This document shows positions 55,914 to 64,000 of a stretch of 64,000 nt of DNA, piece after piece; positions within the stretch are counted from its first letter, which is position 1; each line of letters begins with the position of its first letter. The stretch comes from Sepioteuthis lessoniana. Lineage: Eukaryota; Mollusca; Cephalopoda; Myopsida; Loliginidae. The notes beneath the pieces were generated by a model, which did no database searches, was not told the origin of the DNA, and worked only from the letters and a program-made list of their open reading frames with translations. The stretch is taken from NCBI GenBank assembly GCA_963585895.1, contig OY757916.1, positions 18,211,129 to 18,275,128 on the forward strand, written 5' to 3'. The position numbers were made by a program, and so were the translations under genes.

Positions 55914-56451
55914 CGTGGGGCCTTCAATAAGTTTCCAGACTTTTTTGTACAAGCATTTAAAATTGTCATAGACTCTTGAAAATTAAGTATGTTATTGCTA
56001 TACATCTTATGAGATGACTGACTAATTCTTATGATTTCCGGTTCAAATCAACAGCTACAGCAGCAATTGGAATACACCCTACAAAAGCCTAATTGTCACA
56101 GCTGTTGAATTTCAAAAATACAATCTGGACGTATTTGACCCAGATGGGCATCAAGACAGTTTTTCACCCTCACTATAGTCCAGACCTTGCTCCCTGTGAC
56201 TTTTGCTTATTCCCTAAGCTCAGAGGCTGTCGTTATGAGACAATTGAAGAGATGAAAGAGACAGTGACGAAGGTCATTGACACGCTCACACAAAAGGACT
56301 TCGATGGGGCCTTCGAGAAGATTTTGGAATGGTACAACAAGTGGATTGCAGCCGGGGGAGATTGCTCGGAAGGGAACAAGAGTTTCATGTGTGTACTATC
56401 AATAAAAGTGCCCATACGAAAAAAGTCAGGAAACTTATTTAATGATTCTCG
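55914..56451 (+). mobile_element. Mariner, short deletion copy 4
   Basis: TA on both sides (55912-55913, 56452-56453). Left end CGTGGGGCCTTCAATAAGTT, right end inverted CGAGAATCATTAAATAAGTT. Encodes TQMGIKTVFHPHYSPDLAPC then EEMKETVTKVIDTLTQKDFD and CSEGNKSFMCVLSIKVPIRK. All codons before the GIKT stretch are missing, and the 5' UTR joins directly to it. This deletion differs from copies 1-3. 538 bp. Confidence 0.9.
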
Positions 56452-56452
56452 T

Positions 56453-56845
56453 ACCTCAAACTCATAATTCTATTCAATATAAATCATTTCTTTGCACACA
56501 GTGAAGGGGTTTCATATATTCTTATTTAATACTAGTTATTCTCTTGAATACCATTTATTTATATGTACACAGACATATGGTTTCAAGTATTGCTATATTA
56601 TACCAATAATTCACTTTATGCACACAAAGCGTTTCACGTGTTGCTATTTAACACGAACAATAATTCTCATTCCTTTGTACAGTGTTAAATGGTCCCAAGT
56701 ACTGCTATGTTTCATTAATAATTCAATTAGAGAATCTGTGTTTTCTACAGCTGCATCTGACTGAGCTGCGTGGCTATGTAATACACAAAATTCAATTTGA
56801 CATCAATCATTTGTTTTCGCAAAGTTTAAATGTCAAACAGTTCTA
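56453..56845. repeat. Degenerate tail-type units
   Basis: Units such as GTTTCAAGTATTGCTATATT and ATGGTCCCAAGTACTGCTAT, continuing the array interrupted by mariner. Confidence 0.7.
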
Positions 56846-56847
56846 TA

Positions 56848-57811
56848 CGAGGGGGAGTCAAAAAGACATGTCTTTTTCTTTAGTACAGAAATAATTACCG
56901 ACACAGAAACATGTATCATACATCGAAATGAAGTTGGTCCTCGGTGGATCACATTCCTTCTTCTCAACATAGTCTCTCAATAGCAATGAGAACATCTCTT
57001 CGAATGAGAACATGTATCCCTTCCTCGTAATGTGATATACTGGCGGAGGGATTTCGTTTTATATATCTTGCCTTTCGGTTTAGTTAGGCTGAGAACCTTT
57101 CACTTAGCGTATGGGTTAGTTAGGTGCAACATTAACGCAAGTGTTCACGCGCGTGCGGAGAGGATGTGTCATTCAGAGATGTCAAAATAAAAATCTCCGA
57201 AAGGAATTGGGACCAGGGTATTTGGGTGACGTCACGCACCGGAAGCGTGGGCTGAGAGATTTGAGAAAAAAGCAGAGTTGAGTTCCTGCCTCGGAAGAAG
57301 AAAATTGACTTTCAGAGCTGGGCGAGGCCAGACGACTTTGTGCGCTACGGGCGCCGCGCGTTGGTTGGGTTGAGAGCTGACGATGTAAAAGCAGTCAGCA
57401 TAGAAAGATTATGTCTCTCTCTCTCTTTCTTCATGTCGAAAAACCTTTTAACTCAAAGGTAATAAAAAGTTTCGTACCTGAACCGATTTTGTGTTTTTAG
57501 ATTCCTTATGTCTATTTCACATATCCGTATCATGGGTGTGTTACTGTAAGATTCTGTTGACTGTTCTTTGAGATACTTCATCACTGCAGTTTTCACTTCC
57601 TCGTCACTGGCATAATGTTTGCTCCTTTAATCTTCTTGCATGGAGCTGAAGAGATAATAGTCGGAAGGCGCTAAATCTGGTGAGTATGGTGGATGAGGTA
57701 AAGTTGTCCACCCGAATGAGGCGATTGTCTCCCTTATCCGGATGCTCGTGTGTAATCGAGCATTTTCATGCAGAAAGAGGACATTATCGATTGGCAAGAT
57801 TTAGCGCCTTC
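56848..57811 (-). mobile_element. Second mariner family, partial, split by an LTR
   Basis: Left end CGAGGGGGAGTCAAAAAGAC after TA (56846-56847). On minus, past the LTR: HENARLHT-like codons, then I.RLPTIIS and SSMQED.RSKHYASDEEV then KYLKEQST, matching the end of a mariner transposase (SPDLAPSDYYLF region). Stops and a missing 5' part; the right side stops at a D core. Confidence 0.65.
57031..57545 (+). mobile_element. Solo LTR, family 2, copy 3
   Basis: GTAA at 57027-57030 and 57546-57549. TATA-like TTTTATATAT at 57057, TGACGTCA at 57227-57234, AATAAA at 57471. Inserted in the mariner above. The middle is more diverged from copies 1 and 2. Confidence 0.7.
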
Positions 57812-57985
57812 AGATGGGACCTTAACAGGTACAACTATTCTTGGTCAGAGTTCACCTGGGAGTCATGGCAATGAAGGAGTACTGCACTATCCAAAAAGTT
57901 TGTGACTGAAGCCTCACGACCAGAGGATTAAGTATCGTTGGTGAAGGGTCTGACTCCTCTGCAGAACCGTTCGACTATCTGGGTG
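57812..57985 (-). repeat. Element D core, old
   Basis: GGGACCTTAACAGGTACAAC, GAGTTCACCTGGGAGTCATG, CTGAAGCCTCACGACCAGAG, GACTCCTCTGCAGAACC. Confidence 0.6.
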
Positions 57986-58047
57986 GTAACTTGACAATCC
58001 AATCAGTGGAGACGTTACTCTGCATGTTTGAAGAGACCCTTACCTCT

Positions 58048-58315
58048 TACTCGTGTAGCGTAATGGTTATCGCCTATGCAAATGGATCCAGCGAACCCGC
58101 CTTCAAATCCTAAACGAGGCTGTTTGCATTTTACACGGCGCTAATACCCTTGGGGAAGATATGAATCTATTTTCCTCCAGCTATTGGTAAATTGAAGGGC
58201 ATACTGTTTTCTTTAATCTTGGTATGGCAACCGATCTAGGAGAAGGAAAACCAGTTGTAATCCGTTTTAAAAATTGGCTTTATGTCGTATCCTGCAGAAG
58301 GAGTCGGGTAAATTC
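58048..58315 (+). mobile_element. SINE A, old copy
   Basis: GTGTAGCGTAATGGTTATCG, TTCAAATCCTAAACGAGGC, TAATACCCTTGGGGAAGATA, CTATTGGTAAATTG. ACCTCTT on both sides as a short TSD. Confidence 0.8.
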
Positions 58316-59744
58316 AACCTCTTGATTATTCAATCAAAAGGGAACAGCTTTGTGTGACTTACATTTTAGGAAAATATGCAGAAAGTTTTAATTGAAATTT
58401 GAACATTTAACTGTGAAAAAGCTTTGAATGATAAAGAGAGTTTTATTCAATAATGTTTTTAAGTAATATAGTTTTAACCAAAAACATAAAATATTTTTCT
58501 AAAATGTCCTATCAGTAAAAAAAAAAAAAAAAGATTTCGTAAATTTTAAAAATTGACCAAAATATGACTAACGGACGGCAGATCCTGATTCAAAAAATTA
58601 TTATTTATTGATTTTAAAATTATCAGTTATTTGACACTCCACATGACTCCTTACGGATAAGAATTAACCAATGGAATTAAAGAAATCAAAATTTAACTTC
58701 AGCAACAACTTAGAATTCTGGGGACATATAAAAAGAGGACCGATAATTTGAAGAGAGTCCCAAAAAGTGAGAGAAGAGAAAATACAGACCGAAAAAAGGA
58801 ACTTATCCGACTAGTATACCTCTGGAAGCATAAGAAGCCAGCTCCAACGAAAAAAAAAAAAGACCAAATATTCGAGTGAATAATTTCTTTATCTTTACCA
58901 ACAAGCACATATGCTCTCAAAGAACTGTTACATAAAGTTGATTCCGACACCGAAATAATTGCAAACAAGGCACTCTATCTCCACTATAACACGCATATTA
59001 AATAGATAAATAAAAATAAAAATAAAAATAAATAAATAAATAAAAATAAAAGGAAATAAAATAAAATATAAGTCACTGTCATTATTTGTTTTTAGTATTT
59101 GTATGTTCCTGTTATTTCCTGTTTGTCTAAATTCTTTTCTCCATTTTATTCCCGTGGTCAAGTTATTACAACCTACCATCACACAAACAACAATTCCATG
59201 GCGCCCAGGTAAAATATTTGGTGTTGATGCTGTAGACTTGTCACAGAGTCTGTTAAAAATTACTCATATTCGAGAAGTCCTCCAGCAAGACAATATTGGA
59301 AAAAATTATACACATTCGGTCTGCAATCAAAATAAATCAGTGATTGACAGTCAGAGGATTGGAGGATCTAGGGTAAGTACTCAGCCATTTTAAAGATCGC
59401 GATCCTGTATTCTTAATATCAGGTGTGGGCGTTTTTAAATATAGTATCCATGTCTTCTGCCTACTACTGTAGAAATTTCTAAATTTTTTTCCTGAAATTA
59501 AAATCCCTTCTGAAAAGAAGGAGAACTTAGAACGACGTCATAATTAAGGAGAACACAAAATAGACAGCTGATAATGATCCCAAATAAGTGTTTTTAAGCA
59601 GCAACAGTTAGAAGACCTAAGAAAATGACTCTGAAGGGTGGGAAGGTACTTTTAACCCAGATAGCTGATTTTGATTGATAATGAAATAGAAAAAGTGTGA
59701 GTTCTCGATGGTAAGTACGTGTGCGCACGTCTTATATAACCATG
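58316..59744. other. No supported gene
   Basis: AT-rich with an (AAAT)n tract near 59000-59060. A 96-codon ORF (59103-59393) crosses GGGTAAGTAC, a good splice-donor match at about 59371, but has no known domain and no clear acceptor, so I do not annotate an exon. Confidence 0.35.
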
Positions 59745-60412
59745 ACCAACTAGAATCATAATGACGACACAATAAAGACGAGCGACACAGTTCTTTAGAA
59801 AAACATACCTCTCACTTTATTGAAAGTGTTGTGTGTAAGAGGGAGTCGGAGACTGGACAAAGACTGCATCATATTGACCTCCCCAGCTCCTCCGGACATA
59901 GCAGTGTGTCTTTCCCGTTCTCCTGGGCTGCTCAACCGGGGACCTGGGGCTCAGCTGTCTGCTGAGAGCTTGTTCTCACTGCTCGATCTGGAACGCTGAC
60001 TTCAAGCTCTGAACTACTCAATCGGGGTTCCCAAGGGCCCCCTCTGCCGGGTGCTGTTCTCTCTACAGCATCCTACCTCCAACTGCCTCAAACTTCCTGC
60101 GCACCGAGTTATATTATTGTTTTACGCCCACTCAATCTCTTCTTATAACTGGCCAACGGAAAATGCAACTTCGGCCGTCTTTGGAATGGCATGTTTGATC
60201 CTCATTGAGCGGAAATAACTGTCATGGAGTTCACTGGTCATCCTCTTCCGGTGCATCAGTTTGTGACTGCACCGTGGGATTTTAACCTTGTCCCATATTT
60301 TCAGCCAAGCTCGCCCACGCAATCTCTTCCCATAACTGGCCAACGGAATATGCAACTTCCACCGTCTTTGGAATCGCATGTTTGGCCGGGTCGGAAGTCA
60401 ATATACAAGACA
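59745..60412 (-). mobile_element. Solo LTR, family 3, second copy
   Basis: Inverted relative of 30188-30863: TCTCACTTTATTG, CATGGAGTTCACTGGTCATC, GGCCGGGTCGGAAGTCAATA. It holds an inner repeat of ATCTCTTCTTATAACTGGCC and ATCTCTTCCCATAACTGGCC about 170 bp apart. Left boundary approximate. Confidence 0.55.
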
Positions 60413-60777
60413 CGCAGGTAGGAGACACCTAGAGAGAAGTCACTACAAATTATTTTCGAGCGGCCGATGCTGCTAATATATATTTGATTGTTGGAAATTG
60501 TTTATTAGTAAACTCAATTTAGTATGACAAAAGGCTGTAAGAAGGAGACGTCTACTCAAAATGGAATCTACAACAAAGTAGAACTCCTAGACAAGTTCAC
60601 TGGTCATTCTCCATTAATTTGAATTAATCATTTTTTGAACTTATACTGCTATATGGACACACATTTAGCATTACATATTATAGTTCTTATGTGCTTCCGT
60701 AAATATCATATTCGGATGGTTAATAATAATCTTCAGTAATTTCATTTAAATACAGAGAAAATCCGAAAAGTTGATTC
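60413..60777. other. No feature recognised
   Basis: AT-rich. Confidence 0.45.
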
Positions 60778-61208
60778 AGCACATGATTGGTTTAATTTGA
60801 TTTTATGGCACATCAACCATTGTAAGCTATTAATGCCAAATCCATTTTTATACATATCAACAGTTCTATCTTAAACAATTCAGTTGAGTATAAATATATT
60901 TTTTTGTTTTCACACACTTAAATGTTAAAACAGTTCTATTTCAAACAATTTAGTTTAGCATAAGTATATAGTTTAGTTGTATTTGACCCATATTTAGGAC
61001 CCTCTCAGTGGCAACCACTCCGAGTCAGAGTGGACCTGGGAGCGAAAGCATTAAAGGGATACTCCCCATTACCCAAAGCTGCAGCATTACTGGTACCTCA
61101 ACATCAGATTGTTTAGTGTCATATCTTAGACACTCGCTGAGGGAGTCCTACCTATCTGCAGAGATGCAGTCGGTGTGTTCTATAGCCCCAATCGACTGGG
61201 CCATCAGC
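60778..61208 (-). repeat. Element D
   Basis: TTTTATGGCACATCAACC tail, CAATTTAGTTTAGCATAAG unit, core from TTAGGACCCTCTCAGTGG through CTGCAGCATTACTGGTACC to CAATCGACTGGGCC. Confidence 0.8.
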
Positions 61209-61652
61209 ATACGAGAAATGTTATGAGGAGATTATAATTGTATATATAAAATGTATTTTCTTCATATTAAAAGAAACTTCTATTGTATTTATACATCTTT
61301 TGAAAGGAAAGAAATCGAAAGAATGAATCGATATGAATAGAGTGTATCAATCAGATTGAAAGTCTTGTTGCATGAAAACCAGTGTCCACTCGGCCTGCAA
61401 CTGTATATTGTCCGTTTTGAATGAACGGAGCCATTCTCTTTTCTTTCTATTGATTGTAAAGTTTGGAGGCGACCATCAAGGTGATGGCAGCTGTCAACGT
61501 TATTGTTGGAGCTGAGGATATTTAAAACGTTTACTTTCTTCCTTTGTCGACTTCCGTATATGACGACACAGAAAAGGGAAAAGATCACACAATCCTCTTA
61601 TCTATCTATCTATCTATCAATGACAAATTCACACACGGAGACACACTAGTAG

Positions 61653-61707
<55 letters not shown>

Positions 61708-61835
61708 GGGAGAAAGAAAGAAGGAGAGAGAGAAAGAGAGAGAGAGAATGTATTCATTCACAAAATTGGTGTCTGGGGAAAAATAATAGTGTTTTTTATT
61801 TTCATTTTTTACATATATTTACCAAATTCGTCTTA
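61209..61835. other. No gene; stacked microsatellites
   Basis: (TCTA)n at about 61598-61618, (AC)n then (AT)n at 61652-61707, and GAGA runs to 61746. No other feature seen. Confidence 0.6.
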
Positions 61836-62075
61836 CAATGGCTACCGTAGTAGGAAATGGACTTGATCAACTGAGTTCAAATCCTGGATGAGGCTGATTG
61901 TATTCCACATATCACTAAGACCCTTAGGAATGATAAGAATCCAATTATTCCCCCTCTAAATATGAGTAAACACCAGGGCAGAATGAACTCTTTAACCTTG
62001 GTATGAAGAAAAAACCCTCTGAAGTCAAAACTAAACTCTGATCAAAAACTGACCCGTTGCACTTTGCTCGTACGA
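61836..62075 (+). mobile_element. SINE A, old copy
   Basis: ACAATGGCTACCGTAGTAGG, GAGTTCAAATCCTGGATGAG, CCCTCTAAATATGAGTAAAC, then a degraded end. Confidence 0.7.
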
Positions 62076-62081
62076 AAGGGT

Positions 62082-62084
<3 letters not shown>

Positions 62085-62124
<40 letters not shown>
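62085..62124. repeat. (TA)n microsatellite
   Basis: About 18 TA units between two SINEs. Confidence 0.97.
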
Positions 62125-62125
<1 letters not shown>

Positions 62126-62350
62126 TAAAGTTTGCGACCGAAGTCGAGGGCGACCTGAAGGCTCTCTTTTCAATAGCTTCTTCGCCGAGGTGTAGAAAAA
62201 GGCGCAACTTCTTTCCCTGGATTGCTCCATTTTACCCTTGATACACACCTTTTAATACAGAGTGATTGTTAAGCAAGGAAGTATCAAGTACCGTTTTTTG
62301 TGTTTTTGGTATGACGACCTTGGATTGATCCACGGTCTCTATGCCATGAC
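62125..62350 (-). mobile_element. SINE C
   Basis: AAGTTTGCGACCGAAGTCGA, GGATTGCTCCATTTTACCC, TTTGGTATGACGACCTTGG, CCACGGTCTCTATGCC. Confidence 0.8.
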
Positions 62351-62930
62351 TTTTTTCGTCGATCTCACTCGACGAACCCACCATTGGTGGTAATCGCCTT
62401 AAGATGGCCTCATGACTGGCCACAAGACTTCATCACTGTCTTCAGATTTAGGCATCTAAAGGCTCTGGTCAAATAAATTCCCCGAGAGCGAGGCTGGGGA
62501 ATTTGGGTGGTGTGACTCGGTTCCAAGTCTTGTTGGCACACGCAGGGCCTTCTTACAGCTACCCTGTATAACATTACGTTTAGTGTCAAAGATTAACGAG
62601 CGATATCAAATTAGATACTTGGATTAATTATGGAGACAATTAACTAAAGGTAATCACATTACTTTTGATAAAGTAGTTTATGAAAACAGAATCGTCACAA
62701 GAATCATTAAATAATTTAAACTCCCCTCGATACAAGTTTGGGGTCATTTAGTTTGAATCATTAAGGTATAATAATTTTGAAAAGGTCATTGTTTTAATTT
62801 TGATTTTGAGTTGCACGGAAATAATTCGTTTGAAAGGTTAGGGTTGAGCATGGATTAGAAGGATTAAAATTTGACAGCTTTTCAGCTAAAGGTTTGACTC
62901 AAAGCCATGATACAATAATAGAGTATTACT
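62351..62930. other. No feature recognised
   Basis: No family or coding signal. Confidence 0.45.
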
Positions 62931-63250
62931 GATTGGCTCACCAATCAAAAAAAGAGGGGTGGATTTTTTGCCTCCGATATGAGATGTGCAACACAAGGCT
63001 ATAGTTTTAATTGGCTGACCAATCAAAAAAAGAGGGGTGGATTTTTTGCCTCCGATATGAGATGTGCAACACAAGGCTATAGTTTTAATTGGCTGACCAA
63101 TCAAAAATGGATCCTGAGGGCTTTTTCTTCTCCCTTCCATTAAGATACGAGGCCATTGGTCTAGGGTTTTTATTAGCTGGCCAATCGGAGCCGTACCGTC
63201 GGGGGTTTTGACCTGCATAAAAGAAGACCCCCGATAGGGGAGAAGTCAGA
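62931..63250 (+). promoter_or_regulatory. CCAAT-box cluster with TATA box
   Basis: Paired, oppositely oriented CCAAT boxes (ATTGGCTgACCAAT type) at 62931-62946, 63010-63023 and 63088-63101, 78 bp apart, followed by ATTGG at 63153 and CCAAT at 63181. GCATAAAAGAAG at 63215 sits about 35 bp after the last CCAAT. This is the usual order of an RNA polymerase II core promoter, pointing right, with a start expected near 63245. It could equally be the U3 of an LTR. The minus-strand ORF here is a by-product of the 78-bp (26-codon) repeat. Confidence 0.45.
62932..63101. repeat. 78-bp direct repeat, two full units
   Basis: The units between CCAAT pairs (AAAAAAGAGGGGTGGATTTT ... CACAAGGCTATAGTTTTA) are almost identical. 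Confidence 0.95.
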
Positions 63251-63317
63251 TCGAAGGTTAGTTTTATCGTTAACCTTTACCTCCTAGTTAGCCACCCAAA
63301 GTCCTAAACTTATCCTT

Positions 63318-63754
63318 TGTTGTATCGTGGTAAGGAAGAGATACACGGTGAAATAGAGTTAATTATTTATTAACTGAAGTGGTACAGTCCGACAAATATT
63401 CAAAGTCTCGCGCCGTTGGTGTTACGTCCGGGGTTGGTCTTACTACTGACCGAGATTTTTCAGTAGCAACGTGCTTAAGAAACACGATGTCTTTTATACC
63501 TCCGAGATACCGGAAGTCACGTGGTACGAGCCACTGTACAACAACACCATTCAACCGGAAATTCCTTCAAAACTACCTAGATTTGAGGCAAATTAGCCTT
63601 ATACATTATCGCCAGTTTACTTGTTTCCGTTAACTAAGGAATTAGCCCTAGTTCGCGAGATTCCAGCCTTGAAATAGAAACCCTTTATTATGTATAAATG
63701 ATTTTAATCATTGTATTATAAATAAACGTTATGTTTTGTTTACACCTGTTAACA
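63318..63754 (-). mobile_element. LTR-like block on minus
   Basis: TGTTGTATCGTGG...CCTGTTAACA ends. On minus: CACGTG (63518-63523), GGTATAAAAG (63491-63500), then AATAAATAATTAAC near 63370. That order fits U3, TATA and poly(A) signal. No target duplication found and no coding region seen. Confidence 0.4.
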
Positions 63755-64000
63755 AGAGTTTCTGAGTTATTGAAGTAGTTAACAGTACCTGGTGAATTTT
63801 ATTTAATTACAAAACCCACCAGAACCGGGAAAGGTCCGAGCCAGTTCTTCCACGACTCTTCATCGAGTTTCTTGGCGCTGGAACTCCGAACGAATAGACT
63901 TACCGGAGATTGACCATCCTATAAGTTTCCTGCAGTGCAACACGCACTCATAGGAACGCATCCATCCAAAGCATTACCAACTGAGATGGCATGATATTGC
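63755..64000. other. No feature recognised
   Basis: No family seen before the window edge. Confidence 0.4.

Noticed and set aside
59103-59393. Possible exon ending at a GTAAGT donor
   Set aside because: A single good donor with no convincing acceptor, partner exon or known domain.
62886-63218. 110-codon ORF with a 26-residue repeat
   Set aside because: The repeat is the 78-bp CCAAT-containing DNA repeat, which happens to be divisible by three.

Overview
The window looks like gene-poor, AT-rich nuclear DNA of an invertebrate animal, and almost all of it is transposable-element sequence. I find no gene that I can defend as a host protein-coding gene, no true tRNA or rRNA gene, and nothing bacterial. 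A mollusc (possibly a cephalopod) would fit: tRNA-derived SINEs are abundant and RTE, mariner and hAT fossils occur together. The sequence does not prove this.

Families, named here for convenience. SINE A, B, C and E are tRNA-derived. Element D is a hairpin-rich retroposon-like repeat with a minisatellite-like tail. LINE-R is a non-LTR retrotransposon with fragments of RT, a CCHC knuckle and a PD..D endonuclease-like end. The others are RTE-like LINEs with (ATG)n tails, mariner copies, one hAT, and several LTR families, mostly solo LTRs.

Layout. 1-6 kb: a diverged tandem duplication, a solo LTR with an RTE inside it, a 0.5 kb GTT/GCT repeat, and SINE A inside D. 6-16.5 kb: mariner, many LINE-R pieces (three joined head to tail at AAT tracts), a ~1.3 kb segmental duplication (8.7-10.0 and 12.7-14.05 kb), a SINE dimer and further nested insertions. 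16.5-26.5 kb: one hAT copy on the minus strand, split by a solo LTR and by a SINE that itself received a recent LTR-internal-LTR-internal-LTR tandem element of 7.1 kb. 26.5-36.4 kb: SINE B, RTE, D and mariner copies. 36.4-49.6 kb: D copies, one with a six-unit 207-bp satellite, solo LTRs, SINE C and LINE-R. 50.5-56.9 kb: three short-period satellite arrays, a long inverted-repeat element, an LTR with a SINE inside, and a deleted mariner. 57-64 kb: a second mariner family split by an LTR, an old SINE A, D, an LTR, a CCAAT/TATA promoter-like block and an LTR-like block.

How the parts relate. D and SINE B end in the same hairpin-forming tail. SINE A and SINE B share a central block, and a short piece of that block also recurs in D. 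This suggests retroposons that trade modules and may use the same reverse transcriptase. Nested insertions with exact target-site duplications give a readable order of events in several places. The best candidates for something undescribed are the structured D element with its shared tail, the mariner deletion derivative whose junction is telomere-like repeat, and the tandem LTR element.
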